Shown here piece by piece: positions 27,648 through 38,473 of a stretch of DNA of 64,000 nucleotides. Source of the DNA: Candidatus Neomarinimicrobiota bacterium (GTDB lineage: Bacteria; Fidelibacterota; UBA2242; B5-G15); NCBI GenBank assembly GCA_017656425.1, contig JACDNV010000001.1, forward strand, positions 248,001-312,000, read 5' to 3'. A program made the translations under genes and the position numbers. The notes under the pieces are model-generated. The model worked only from the letters and a program-made list of their open reading frames with translations, did not search any database and had not been told where the DNA came from. Every line of letters begins with the position of its first letter. Positions within the stretch are counted from its first letter, which is position 1.

Positions 27648-29444
27648 TTATTTATCCCAGAGATAATAACATGTTTGAAAAACAACTCTATTCTTCTCTT
27701 TTATATCATATTTTCTATCAATTTCCAAATTCCTTTTATATGCCAGATTGAGTTCAAATTTATCATTAATATGACCTTTAAAAACTATGAAAAATCTGTG
27801 ACCATTTCCATATAAATTTACCAGATCGATATTATATGAGACTGAAGGCTCAACTATCGAAGACATAGATCCTGCCTTATTAAAATACTCAGAAATCCCG
27901 ATATACACAATCCAATTCACCATCTCATACCTCAGGGATAACATCGCAAGTGTTGACTTTAATTCCTGTTTAAATAATTTCATGACAATGATATTCTTAA
28001 ATAAAAATTGTTTCACTATCCTATAGTGAATATTAAACCTCATCTTTAAACTTTCATTCGGACTTGATGGATTGTCCCTGTATATATCCAGTCCAAAATT
28101 AACTTTTTTCCTAACAGGTATATAAATATATAGTCTGTCCAACCTGCTCCACGTATCATCACTATCAAAGATACGCCTGTGGAAATCTAAAAAGAAACTT
28201 ATATTAAAAATTTCAAATCTTTTCATAATCGAAAATAAAAATCCTTCCTCATTCACATTGTATGAGGAAAAATACTTTCTGCTTCTTCCCAGGCGAGAAA
28301 AGAGGTATGGATTCATCCTTCTATAACCTGTCGCAATTCTAACTCTATTTACATCCACCTTAATTCCCTCAATGAAAGAAATATATTTGTCAATCAACGC
28401 CACCTCTCCAACATAACTAACCTTATCAAAAGTCATCCGATGATAGAGTGATATATAACTATAATCATCATCGTTGCATAAAAATTCAATAACTTTATTA
28501 TAGGTCATCTTACCAAATAAAATTCCACATTTACCAGCATTGAAACTTCTATTAAATCCTATACCACACAGATTTTCAGCAACTGCATTTTTAGAAATAA
28601 TTTCACCTTGGCTCACATGATAACCTGATGTAATAAATTTTGTAACGGTATCGTTATTTACCCTTGCATCCAGATTCCGCTTGGAATAAAAAATTAAAAT
28701 ATCACCTGTTCTAAAATTTACTTTAGCAGCAATCCCACTCAGAAAATGATCTTCACTATATCCTATATACTGTCTTACTCCTGATTTTGATATATAGATA
28801 TTGTTATAACCATCCCTGACAAATCTAGAAAACAGGCTATTGCTAAATAAAATCCCTGCTCCCCATTTTATCCTGTATGAACCAGCCATTAATTCACATC
28901 TATTGTGAAATACATTCAGAGAAATAGCGAATTTATAACTATCAAAAAAGCTTTTCTCACCTTGATCCATTTCATTACTAAAAGCTGTAAATAGAAACCT
29001 GTCACTATATACAATTTGTTGTTTTATTTTACTCAATGGATATTTATTTAAATAGTTATTATCCAAGGAAATGAAATTAATAATATCATATTTTTTATAA
29101 TCATCTTTCCTGATTATGAAAAACAATCTTATAACGGCAATTTCATTTTCGGAAAAACCTATTTTTGATAGATCGCTCCATTTACTAACTCCCGCAAATT
29201 GCTTCATATTTACTAAAATTTTATACTTCAAATCCACACTAATAGGTAAGCCTAATATATCGTCCCTTGTAACCTCAGACAGAATAACCGGATTATTTTT
29301 ATATTCATTTATAATATCCTCAAGCTCATCAGCACTAATATTTCCCTCATCCAGATAATCTACAATCTCTGAATAATCCTGTGATAGACCAGTATTTACA
29401 AAAATAATTAAAAGCAAAATAAACATAATTACTTTAAATAACAT
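27648..29444 (-). CDS. Outer-membrane barrel protein with N-terminal helix-hairpin-helix domain
   Basis: After a signal peptide (residues 1-20) the protein has a helix-hairpin-helix-like region with two copies of a leading alpha-helical pattern (residues about 25-110, for example VTRDDILGLPISVDLKYKILV). The rest is a long series of amphipathic aromatic-rich beta strands ending in an aromatic residue, typical of a large outer-membrane barrel (about 600 residues). No enzyme motif is visible. Proteins of this architecture occur in several FCB-type lineages and have no assigned role. It overlaps the PorV-like gene upstream by 16 bases, so both are likely made together. Confidence 0.7.
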   Translation of the reverse strand: MLFKVIMFILLLIIFVNTGLSQDYSEIVDYLDEGNISADELEDIINEYKNNPVILSEVTRDDILGLPISVDLKYKILVNMKQFAGVSKWSDLSKIGFSENEIAVIRLFFIIRKDDYKKYDIINFISLDNNYLNKYPLSKIKQQIVYSDRFLFTAFSNEMDQGEKSFFDSYKFAISLNVFHNRCELMAGSYRIKWGAGILFSNSLFSRFVRDGYNNIYISKSGVRQYIGYSEDHFLSGIAAKVNFRTGDILIFYSKRNLDARVNNDTVTKFITSGYHVSQGEIISKNAVAENLCGIGFNRSFNAGKCGILFGKMTYNKVIEFLCNDDDYSYISLYHRMTFDKVSYVGEVALIDKYISFIEGIKVDVNRVRIATGYRRMNPYLFSRLGRSRKYFSSYNVNEEGFLFSIMKRFEIFNISFFLDFHRRIFDSDDTWSRLDRLYIYIPVRKKVNFGLDIYRDNPSSPNESLKMRFNIHYRIVKQFLFKNIIVMKLFKQELKSTLAMLSLRYEMVNWIVYIGISEYFNKAGSMSSIVEPSVSYNIDLVNLYGNGHRFFIVFKGHINDKFELNLAYKRNLEIDRKYDIKEKNRVVFQTCYYLWDK

Positions 29445-30229
29445 CCTACCCCATAATAAACGGTACCAGGTAATACCCCATGATTCAAATACGATATGGA
29501 TACCTTAAGAAAACTCAGATTCAAACTGATACCTGCTGAGAACCTATCCGGATATATCTGATAACCCGCTAATAAATCAATATACTTTATTGGAGATATT
29601 TTGTATCCCATTCTGAAAGTAAATGGATAGAGAATATCCTTGTACAATTCTAAGTAAAGACTTAAAACTTGCGTTACCCTGTAGTTTACTGCATAGTAAA
29701 ATTCTTGAGGAATATTGCTATACATTTTCCCTTTCAAACCATCCTCTATATTGCGAAAGAGCACAGATATCAAAAGTTTTTTGTTTATATCATAAGCAAA
29801 GCCCATATCAAATGTAACTCTCATTGAGGAAACATACTTTTTAACAATAACTTCATATACATTCAAATTAACACCGGTGGAAAAACTATCCACTATTTTT
29901 ACTGATAATCCCATACTGAAGAAGCTTTCTATATACAGATCGCCACCCATACGACTGCCTATAAATCTTAAATTCCACTTTTTCCCTCTATTTAACACAG
30001 CCACTATCTGATGAAACTTTAATTCTTTTATCCCAAAAATGTTGCCAGTGTTAAAAGAAAACATAGAACCACTGGTAAAACTCAGTGTTGCAGGATTTAG
30101 AAAAGGTTCGCAAACAGATGAGACCCCTCCCAATGCCATAGACTGTGAATTAAAGTTTTGAACTTCGAAAGCTGGGAAAGTAAAAGAGTAGAATAAAAAA
30201 TATACAGAAAGAAATTTCCATACTTTCAC
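29429..30229 (-). CDS. PorV/FadL-like outer-membrane beta-barrel protein
   Basis: The 266-residue protein begins with a signal peptide followed by the SQSMALGGVSSVCEPFLNPATLSF segment, which resembles the conserved SMALGGxxxAxxxNPA entry of the PorV/FadL-type barrels. The remainder alternates short amphipathic strands with turns (RFIGSRMGGDLYIESFFSMGLSV, YYAVNYRVTQVLSLYLELYKD), ending in an aromatic tail (GVGCYLK). In Bacteroidetes PorV shuttles cargo of the type IX secretion system. The link here is suggested by the sorting tails in this window, but is inference. Confidence 0.65.
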   Translation of the reverse strand: MKVWKFLSVYFLFYSFTFPAFEVQNFNSQSMALGGVSSVCEPFLNPATLSFTSGSMFSFNTGNIFGIKELKFHQIVAVLNRGKKWNLRFIGSRMGGDLYIESFFSMGLSVKIVDSFSTGVNLNVYEVIVKKYVSSMRVTFDMGFAYDINKKLLISVLFRNIEDGLKGKMYSNIPQEFYYAVNYRVTQVLSLYLELYKDILYPFTFRMGYKISPIKYIDLLAGYQIYPDRFSAGISLNLSFLKVSISYLNHGVLPGTVYYGVGCYLK

Positions 30230-30263
30230 TATTTATCCTAATTATTATTGCCGCAACGAAAGA

Positions 30264-30941
30264 TTATCTTCGTGTCAGATCAGCATCAACGTAGATCTCT
30301 ACACGCCGATTCTTTGCTCTACCTGTTGGAGTATTATTACTAGCAATTGGTCGAAATTCCCCATAGCCCATTGCACTGAAATATTTTTCCGGTATCCCTG
30401 TATTTTCTATCAGAAACTTTACAACATTTAATGCTCTGGCAGTGGATAATTCCCAGTTATTTTTATATTTACCAGAACGTATAGGCAAATTATCGGTATG
30501 TCCTTCGACCCTGATTTCCACATCAAGATTGATACCTTCTTTCTTCAGAATCCTTTCAAAACGATTAAGTTCGGGATATCTATCAAGGTTCAGCAGTCTT
30601 GACTGTCCTATTATGTAGCCAATATTTCTCAATATTGGCTTAAATTCATTTTTTATTTCTGCTTCATTTATGTTAAAGACAATTGAACTACTCATTAATA
30701 ACTTTACACCTTTGGTGTCTCTTGTGACTTTTATCAAATTCTTAAGCCTTGATTCCCTTATATAAGATTCTATATCTTTTTTTGTCTCATCAAGTAAAAC
30801 ATCTATTACCCTGTATATGTTGCTCTGTGCTTCATTAACAATTATTAGAGTAAGAACAAAAAACGTTAATAGGAGGGTAACCATATCAGCATATGTTATA
30901 GCCCAGAAGTTCTTAGGAGCCTCTATTTTTCTGTCAGACAT
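30264..30941 (-). CDS. motB: MotB/OmpA-type motor stator protein
   Basis: The protein has one N-terminal transmembrane helix with the proton-binding Asp in FWAITYADMVTLLLTFFV, a linker, and a C-terminal OmpA/MotB peptidoglycan-binding domain (VRVEGHTDNLPIRSGKYKNN, ELSTARALNV, GYGEFRPIASNNTPTGRAKN, RRVEIYVD). It would anchor to the cell wall and work with the overlapping MotA to make an ion-driven stator. No other flagellar genes occur in the window, so it could drive flagella encoded elsewhere or another rotary or TolR-like system. Confidence 0.88.
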   Translation of the reverse strand: MSDRKIEAPKNFWAITYADMVTLLLTFFVLTLIIVNEAQSNIYRVIDVLLDETKKDIESYIRESRLKNLIKVTRDTKGVKLLMSSSIVFNINEAEIKNEFKPILRNIGYIIGQSRLLNLDRYPELNRFERILKKEGINLDVEIRVEGHTDNLPIRSGKYKNNWELSTARALNVVKFLIENTGIPEKYFSAMGYGEFRPIASNNTPTGRAKNRRVEIYVDADLTRR

Positions 30942-31776
30942 TATTTAGAGTCTCCTTTTCCCTTTCTTTCATAGGGACAAAGGTTATCAACTTTTCTTTG
31001 ACAATAAGTGGGTGTTCTCTATTATGCAGGCATAAAATTCCCTCAATCATTACCTCCTTAAGCATAATTTCTTCCTCAGACCTTCTTTTAAGCTTACCTC
31101 CAATCGGGATAAATAAAAGATTGGCTAAAATTAACCCATAAAATGTCGTAAGTAGAGCCATCCCCATACCACCAAGCAATTCTTTAAATTGAGCCGTTAT
31201 GTCAAAATTTATTGTTTCAAGAAGAGCATCTATGCCACCCGCTACACCAGTAGATACTGTAAAATTTTTCAGCATTACTATAAGACCGATAATGGTTCCA
31301 ACCATACCAAAAGCCGGTGCATATGTGCCCATATAGAAAAATATCTCCTGCCCAAGCTGATGTCTCTTTCTCATATTCGACAGTTCAAGTTGAAGATAAT
31401 TTCTTAATCTGTCGGGGTTCTTTTCATTAATAGCTAATTCAAGTCCATTTCTCATAAAAGCATCTTCAATATTTGGCAGATCCTCTTCGAGTGAAACTAT
31501 ACTATTTTTTCTAACTTTATCTGACAATTTAACAAATTGATCTATAACCTCTTCATATTTCAACTTTTCTCTCTTAAATACATTTTTCAGTACTTTGAAT
31601 ACACGCCATACAACCTTGAACGGATAATTAACAAATGTCGCAGCAAGTGTCCCACCAAGCACCAGTAATAGAGACGGATAATCCCAGAAATAGTTTGCAG
31701 CACCCTCCTTGGCAAAAATCGCAAAAATAATAAGACCAATACCACTAATAATTCCAAATAAAGTTGTTAAATCCAT
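30934..31776 (-). CDS. motA: MotA-type motor stator protein
   Basis: The 280-residue membrane protein has the MotA layout of four helices and a cytoplasmic loop. It shows an N-terminal pair (ISGIGLIIFAIF, PSLLLVLGGTLAATFVNYP) and the C-terminal pair with GTYAPAFGMVGTIIGLIVML and GMGMALLTTFYGLILANLLFIP, including the conserved Pro residues of the channel. The gene overlaps motB by eight bases. This pair energizes rotation by ion flow. Confidence 0.92.
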   Translation of the reverse strand: MDLTTLFGIISGIGLIIFAIFAKEGAANYFWDYPSLLLVLGGTLAATFVNYPFKVVWRVFKVLKNVFKREKLKYEEVIDQFVKLSDKVRKNSIVSLEEDLPNIEDAFMRNGLELAINEKNPDRLRNYLQLELSNMRKRHQLGQEIFFYMGTYAPAFGMVGTIIGLIVMLKNFTVSTGVAGGIDALLETINFDITAQFKELLGGMGMALLTTFYGLILANLLFIPIGGKLKRRSEEEIMLKEVMIEGILCLHNREHPLIVKEKLITFVPMKEREKETLNNV

Positions 31777-31809
31777 TATATTTACATATTAACTATCTAT
31801 ATTTTTTAT

Positions 31810-33443
<1,634 letters not shown>

Positions 33444-33566
33444 TCAAATTTATACTATTTGTCAATAATAGACAAATAACATCAAATAATCTTAAAAATG
33501 CTATATTCCAGTTTGAATATTAATTTAATTGCTTCTAATTTCCTTTGTTATATTGAATAGAACGCA

Positions 33567-34151
33567 ATGAAAATACTGATCTGCATAGCAGGTGAAAGAG
33601 AAATAAATATCAATATAGTTAAAAACCAGCTGAAAGATATATATTTAAAAATTAAATATACTGGCATAGGAGTAAAAGATAAGGAAAGCCTGAAACATTT
33701 TATCAAAAAAGAAAAGTTTTCACATGTTATAAATGCTGGAACAGCAGGAATAGTAAGTGACAAGGTCAATCTCTTCGATATTATCTTGCCATCAGTTTTT
33801 TATAGCTTTAAAGATGATAAGGTGATTTGCTGTGATTCTATATTTACTAAAAACATCAATAAAAATTGGAAAAGAGTAGGAATTATCACCGTAGATAAAC
33901 CAATAACATCAATACATCAAAAAAGTGAAATACAAAAAAAATATATCGACGCTGGAATAGTTGATATGGAATCATATTATATTTCAAAAATTTGTAATGA
34001 TTTGAATATCCATTTTATATCAATCAAAGTAGCTACAGACTACTGCAATACTGATACAACAAGAATATTTTACAAAAACCTATCAAGAATCAAAGAAATC
34101 CTTACCAGTGCTACTATAGAACTGATTAAAAATTTGATAAAAAATGAATAG
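33567..34151 (+). CDS. Nucleoside phosphorylase-like protein (PNP/MTAN superfamily)
   Basis: The 194-residue product resembles MTA/SAH nucleosidases and related phosphorylases. It shows FSHVINAGTAGIV (the purine-side Gly-rich region), VDMESYYISKICNDLNIHF (equivalent of the conserved D-M-E-A-A-A with the ribose-binding Glu) and ISIKVATDYCN (the catalytic Asp of the family). It is shorter than most. The real substrate, a nucleoside or a hopanoid-type precursor, cannot be deduced. Its end overlaps the GT2 gene by eight bases. Confidence 0.65.
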   Translation: MKILICIAGEREININIVKNQLKDIYLKIKYTGIGVKDKESLKHFIKKEKFSHVINAGTAGIVSDKVNLFDIILPSVFYSFKDDKVICCDSIFTKNINKNWKRVGIITVDKPITSIHQKSEIQKKYIDAGIVDMESYYISKICNDLNIHFISIKVATDYCNTDTTRIFYKNLSRIKEILTSATIELIKNLIKNE

Positions 34152-35001
34152 CGAACTTGTATCAGTGATAATTCCGACATACAACAGAGTTTCTTTCCTG
34201 ACACGGGCTATTGAATCAGTATTAAACCAAACCTACAGGAATATTGAACTAATTATAGTAGACGATGGATCAGAGGATAAAACGGAAAAAGTTATTAAAA
34301 AATATGCAGGATTATTAAAGTATATTCGCATACCACATTCCGGAGTATCAGCTGCTAGGAATACTGGAATAAAACATGCAAAGGGGAAATGGATATCATT
34401 TCTGGATTCAGATGATTACTGGCTTGAGAAAAAACTTGAAATACAAATGAATTATATGAAAGAAAACACTCATTATCTCATATCACAAACCGATGAGGTC
34501 TGGATAAGACATGGCAAGCGTGTAAACCCAATGAATAAACATAAAAAATACGAGGGATGGATATTTTTTCAATCACTACCACTCTGCATTATAAGCCCAT
34601 CAGCTGTGGTAATTCATAAAAAAGTTTTTAAAGACATCGGATATTTTGATGAGAGATTTCCTGTTTGTGAGGATTATGATCTATGGCTTAGAGTCACTTT
34701 GAAGTACCCTGTGGGCCTTATTAACGAAAAACTTATAGTAAAAACAGGTGGACATTCCACACAGTTATCCAGAACATTCTGGGGTATGGATAGATACAGA
34801 GTACTGGCATTGGAAAAAATTCTCAAAGCTAGACTTGACGATGAAAAAAGGCTTGCAGTCATGAATGAAATTGTAAAAAAATTGAAAGTTTTATCGACTG
34901 GCAGAAACAAAAGAAAACATCTGCCTGATATTTATAAACCAAAATTGGAGTATTATAAAAATGAACTCGAAAAATTTAAAAGTAAAATTGGTAAAATTTG
35001 A
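34144..35001 (+). CDS. Family 2 glycosyltransferase
   Basis: A GT-A fold enzyme (285 residues): VSVIIPTYNRVSFLTRAIES, ELIIVDDGSEDKTE and the metal-binding FLDSDDYWLEKKLEIQ (a DxD-type motif). KHAKGKWISFL and the downstream FPVCEDYDLWLRV are also typical. The sugar donor and acceptor are unknown. It overlaps the phosphorylase-like gene upstream and the ParB-like gene downstream (by 41 bases), so the group is compact. Confidence 0.9.
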   Translation: MNSELVSVIIPTYNRVSFLTRAIESVLNQTYRNIELIIVDDGSEDKTEKVIKKYAGLLKYIRIPHSGVSAARNTGIKHAKGKWISFLDSDDYWLEKKLEIQMNYMKENTHYLISQTDEVWIRHGKRVNPMNKHKKYEGWIFFQSLPLCIISPSAVVIHKKVFKDIGYFDERFPVCEDYDLWLRVTLKYPVGLINEKLIVKTGGHSTQLSRTFWGMDRYRVLALEKILKARLDDEKRLAVMNEIVKKLKVLSTGRNKRKHLPDIYKPKLEYYKNELEKFKSKIGKI

Positions 35002-35881
35002 AAACCTAAATGTTGGAGATAGAGAGTTTGATTTTTTTAAATTAAAATCCTCAAGGAGTTCTATCGTTCCTATTATCATTGAACCTTTAAATTTAAAATA
35101 TAAAATAATCTATGGATACCACCTATTACACATTTATATTGAATACAGTTTTGACTCTATCCCTGCCATTTTACCGAAAACGGGTTCTATAAAAGAAAAA
35201 ATTGTCTTTATCTTAAATTACCATCAAAAGTTTTTCAAACTATTTCCAACGGAGATATCAAGAATAGCTGGATACATTCTAAAAAACAAAATTGAAATAG
35301 ATGAACAGATATTAAAAACACTAAGAATAAGCGATTATAAAAACAGAATTGATGAGATAGCAAAAATCAAGGACTTAAATAGAGTCATAACAGACTATCT
35401 CGATGAAAAGTTTGCTCCTATTAAAACATGCATTTATACAGTCCGATTAGACAGTGAAGCAAGAAAATACGTGGAGAAATTAATAATAAAATTTAAACCC
35501 TCTCTCAGCATTTACAACGAAATAGCTCAAAATCTTTACGAAATATCAAGAAGAGACAGTATTAAGGTGAGTAAGATTCTAACAAAGTACAAATTAAACA
35601 AGATGATTGAAAAAAGAGGTACAAATCTCGAAGAAATTAGAAAAGAAATTTACAGGATTCGTTATCCCACTATATCAAGATATAATAAAAATATAGAAAA
35701 CTTAATAAGAAAGAAAAATATTCCTAAATATATAAAGATTAACTGGGATAAAACACTGGAAAAAAGAACTCTAGAGATTAATATTAAAATTGATGAAAAT
35801 ATTAAAGATAATAGATTAAAAGAATTTGTAACAGATGATTTTTTAAAAACAATAAAATCTATTCAGGAAATTATTAGATGA
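34961..35881 (+). CDS. ParB-like N-domain protein coupled to SPL-family gene
   Basis: Residues about 30-70 match the ParB/sulfiredoxin-like N-domain in pattern (VPIIIEPLNLKYKIIYGYHLLHIYIE, then IPAIL). The canonical GERRxxA motif appears degenerate as GYHLLHIYI, so nuclease or CTPase activity cannot be assumed. The rest (about 75-306) is helical and basic, with no recognised domain. The gene starts inside the GT2 end and its stop overlaps the SPL-family start as ATGA, implying a functional unit with that radical SAM protein. No role is known to me. Confidence 0.55.
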   Translation: MNSKNLKVKLVKFENLNVGDREFDFFKLKSSRSSIVPIIIEPLNLKYKIIYGYHLLHIYIEYSFDSIPAILPKTGSIKEKIVFILNYHQKFFKLFPTEISRIAGYILKNKIEIDEQILKTLRISDYKNRIDEIAKIKDLNRVITDYLDEKFAPIKTCIYTVRLDSEARKYVEKLIIKFKPSLSIYNEIAQNLYEISRRDSIKVSKILTKYKLNKMIEKRGTNLEEIRKEIYRIRYPTISRYNKNIENLIRKKNIPKYIKINWDKTLEKRTLEINIKIDENIKDNRLKEFVTDDFLKTIKSIQEIIR

Positions 35882-36990
35882 TAAAAGTCTATGTAGAAAA
35901 AGAAACCTTACAGGAATACTGGACACAGGAAATACTAAAATATTATAAAAACTATGAAATTATCAATTCCGAAGAGGAAATTTTTAATAAAATACAACCA
36001 GAAGAAATGAAAAATACTTTACTGGTAAAGAAAAGTAAGGGTGAAATAGTCAAAGATTGCCCTGGGACGCAGGAATCTTATCTATGCTGCGGATATAAGG
36101 TAATAAATCAGACAATAAATTGTCCTCTTGATTGTTCTTACTGCATATTACAATATTACATAAATAAGCCTGTAACAATAATTTACACAGACTTTGAAGA
36201 TATTTTTAAGCAGGCAGAAAAACTAATTAAAATTATGGGGAAGAATATTTTAAGAATTGGGACCGGCGAATTATCAGATAGTCTTGCCCACAAGGGCACA
36301 ATTGTCTTCGCAAAGGAAGCAGTGAAATTTTTTTCAAAGAAGAAAAATGTATTTTTTGAGCTGAAGACAAAAACAACAAACATCGATGAAATATTAAATG
36401 TGGAACACAATGAAAATATAGTCCTATCATGGTCTGTGAATCCAGATAAAATCGTAATGAGTGAAGAGAAATTATCAGCAAGTCTGTCAGCTCGTATAAA
36501 GGCGGCGAAAAGATCTATAGACGCTGGATTTCTTGTTGGATTTCACTTCGATCCAATTGTTTATTACAAAAATTGCGAAATTGACTATGAAAAAGTTGTT
36601 GATATGATATATGAGAATATCCCTCCTGAAAAGATTGCATGGATAAGCCTCGGTAGTTTAAGATACCCACCTGCAACAAAAGATAAAATCTCAGATAGGC
36701 ATCCGGAAACCAAGATTATTTACCAGGAGATGATAAAAGGACTTGATGGTAAGTTACGTTACCCACGTCCCTTGAGAACTATGCTATACAGGAAGGTCTA
36801 TGATAAATTAATGAACGTTAATGAACCGCCGTTTGTATATTTTTGTATGGAAAGTAAAGAGGTATGGCAGGATATTATGGGTTGGTATCCAGAAAATAAT
36901 GAAGAATTCGAAAACAGATTTGCAATAGAATTATATAAAAGATTTAAGCATTCAGGCTTAATAAAACCCAAGAGAAAATTTAAATTTTAG
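35878..36990 (+). CDS. Spore-photoproduct-lyase-family radical SAM protein
   Basis: A radical SAM enzyme with the cluster motif CxxxCxxC in NCPLDCSYCILQYY (about residue 85). The upstream CCGYKVINQ and the downstream LRIGTGELSDSLAHKG, FELKTKTTN, and WISLGSLRYPP are typical of SplB, which repairs UV-induced spore photoproduct in Firmicutes. The C-terminal KEVWQDIMGW segment is also similar. Nothing else in the window suggests sporulation. A related repair activity in a non-spore-former is possible, and the ParB-like partner supports a DNA-linked role only by inference. Confidence 0.82.
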   Translation: MIKVYVEKETLQEYWTQEILKYYKNYEIINSEEEIFNKIQPEEMKNTLLVKKSKGEIVKDCPGTQESYLCCGYKVINQTINCPLDCSYCILQYYINKPVTIIYTDFEDIFKQAEKLIKIMGKNILRIGTGELSDSLAHKGTIVFAKEAVKFFSKKKNVFFELKTKTTNIDEILNVEHNENIVLSWSVNPDKIVMSEEKLSASLSARIKAAKRSIDAGFLVGFHFDPIVYYKNCEIDYEKVVDMIYENIPPEKIAWISLGSLRYPPATKDKISDRHPETKIIYQEMIKGLDGKLRYPRPLRTMLYRKVYDKLMNVNEPPFVYFCMESKEVWQDIMGWYPENNEEFENRFAIELYKRFKHSGLIKPKRKFKF

Positions 36991-37031
36991 AATATGAATT
37001 ATGGATTTATAAAATTTTCCATCTATAAATT

Positions 37032-37604
37032 TTAAATCTTGATATTGTATTTCTCTCTTAATTGTTCATTTTCTAACAAATATTCTGCAATAAATACTCC
37101 GATGATTGTCTTTGAGTCCTTTATCTTACCATCAAAAATCATTTCCACCACCGAATCAAGATCAATTTTTAGAACCTGGATATTCTCATCTGAATCAGGT
37201 CTCTGACCAATATATTCTAGATTATCTGCCCAAAAGATATAGAGTTTTTCATTAGTATAGCCGACAGAAGGATAGAAATAAAATATATATCTCAGTTCAC
37301 CAATCTTATAGCCAGTCTCCTCTATTAATTCCCTTCGAATCGTCTCTTCTGGATTCTCACCTGGATCTATCTTACCTGCAGGCAGCTCAATCGTCACCTC
37401 TCTAACCGGATAGCGGTATTGCCGGACAAAGACAATTTTCTTATCACCAAGATATGGAATTACAACAGAAGCACCAGGATGCTTTATATACTCACGAGCG
37501 GCTTGTCTTCCATCCGGAAGTCTGACCTCATCAATATAAACATCAAGGAGCTTACCTGTAAATATTTTTTTAGAATTGACCTGTTCCTCATACAATTTTT
37601 TCAT
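37032..37604 (-). CDS. NUDIX hydrolase, ADP-ribose pyrophosphatase type
   Basis: The Nudix box Gx5Ex7REUxEExGU is GKIDPGENPEETIRRELIEETGY (residues about 75-97). The flanking RYPVREVTIELPAG and FYPSVGYTNEKLYIFWA are typical of ADP-ribose pyrophosphatases (NudF-like), which split ADP-ribose into AMP and ribose-5-phosphate. Length is 190 residues. It lies alone on the minus strand between the SPL-family gene and the surface island. Confidence 0.88.
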   Translation of the reverse strand: MKKLYEEQVNSKKIFTGKLLDVYIDEVRLPDGRQAAREYIKHPGASVVIPYLGDKKIVFVRQYRYPVREVTIELPAGKIDPGENPEETIRRELIEETGYKIGELRYIFYFYPSVGYTNEKLYIFWADNLEYIGQRPDSDENIQVLKIDLDSVVEMIFDGKIKDSKTIIGVFIAEYLLENEQLREKYNIKI

Positions 37605-37628
37605 AATATCGACTTAAGGTTTATATAT

Positions 37629-37719
37629 GAGGGAGATGACCCAATTGGGAGGAGATCCCAAGGAAGGAGGGAGGTTTGTAGATAATAGCGGATAAGGCGT
37701 CCTCAAGGTCATCCCCCTC
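37629..37719. repeat. GC-rich inverted-repeat element upstream of the NUDIX gene
   Basis: GAGGGAGATGACC (37629-37641) and GGTCATCCCCCTC (37707-37719) are inverted copies with 12 of 13 positions matching. Between them is a perfect 6-bp hairpin TTGGGA-GGAGA-TCCCAA (37645-37661). The whole is more GC-rich than its surroundings. A partial copy of the arm (GGGGAGATGACC) occurs at 38637-38648. It could be a short mobile or structured element, function unknown. Confidence 0.35.
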
Positions 37720-38363
37720 GCGGATTACCAATTCCCTACAACAAATACCATAGGTAATATAAGGATTATTTAAGATTAATTCATAAAAAATTTATATGCG
37801 TGATAAAATGAGTTGAAAAAAATATATTTTGAAAAATTAAGCGCATTAGCAACCATTAGTATTTCATACCATAAATTATTCTAAGCAATCACTCTAATTT
37901 ATAAATAGATATTTGTGAACTTTTATAAATTATTACGTTTTTTATGACAAAATGTTCAGCATTTACCTGAATAACTTATTTCTAAAAACGTGGGGGCTTC
38001 AGGTACATAGTGGTACAGATCATAGTTAAGGTTAATCGGAGAGGTTAATGTATCTTTGCCGAGTAATTTATCGACTATTATTCGTAGAATCCCTATTCGG
38101 GAGAGGAGGCATAAATGCGATACTTTGGGATATTTTATAATCTTTCAGGATATTTACCAGGGTTTCGAATTTTTTATATGAGTTTTTTCTCAGGAAATCG
38201 AAATAGAATTGGTATATAAATACTCAAGCAATAATTTCATAGAGATTATTGTCGATGTTACACTTTTCTCATATGTATAGAAATAAAGTTGTTTTCCAGA
38301 GCTTACTGGAATATTGTAGTTCATGTCTTTTCTTATCTTTGATTCCTTTTCTAAAAATCTAGC

Positions 38364-38393
38364 AGAGCATAGCCTGTCCACGGGCTATGCTCT
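38364..38393. other. Perfect 11-bp hairpin
   Basis: AGAGCATAGCC (38364-38374) pairs with GGCTATGCTCT (38383-38393) around an eight-base loop. No U-tract follows on the plus strand. On the minus strand GCTAGATTTTT follows after three bases, so weak termination of minus transcripts is possible. It ends 18 bases from the first 44-bp direct repeat. Confidence 0.55.
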
Positions 38394-38410
38394 CATCACT
38401 CATTACCCTC

Positions 38411-38454
38411 AATTTAATCAATTCTATCGTACCACCATGTGCATGAACTTTCCC
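38411..38454. repeat. 44-bp direct repeat, left copy
   Basis: This 44-bp sequence (starts AATTTAATCAATTC, ends GAACTTTCCC) is identical to 51048-51091. The copies bracket the surface-protein island, 12.6 kb apart. This copy abuts the left promoter block directly. Read on the minus strand both copies share a common peptide frame (GKVHAHGGTIELIKLR), which may be a decayed gene end. Confidence 0.85.
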
Positions 38455-38473
38455 AAATATTTAAAAAAAGGAC

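Larger units (their letters stand above)
37605..38410. other. Long intergenic region left of the surface island
   Basis: About 1.2 kb without a convincing gene runs to the first lipoprotein-type gene. I see a GC-rich inverted-repeat element (37629-37719), an 11-bp perfect hairpin (38364-38393), a direct-repeat copy and a promoter. A 34-codon ORF with good RBS (GAGGAGG) starts at 38115 and encodes MRYFGIFYNLSGYLPGFRIF and so on to 38219. I cannot support it as a real gene. The rest is AT-rich with stops in all frames. Confidence 0.5.

Noticed and set aside
35878-36990. SPL-family gene as evidence of sporulation
   Set aside because: No other sporulation gene or Firmicute signature is present in the window, and Gram-negative outer-membrane proteins argue against it.
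38115-38219. 34-codon ORF with a good RBS in the long intergenic region
   Set aside because: It has a GGAGG-type RBS but no domain, neighbour link or repeat. An equally long ORF overlaps it in another frame. Kept only as a note.
38364-38393. 11-bp hairpin as a clean intrinsic terminator
   Set aside because: The plus strand lacks a U-tract, and the minus strand has only a delayed run of T. It is listed as a hairpin only.
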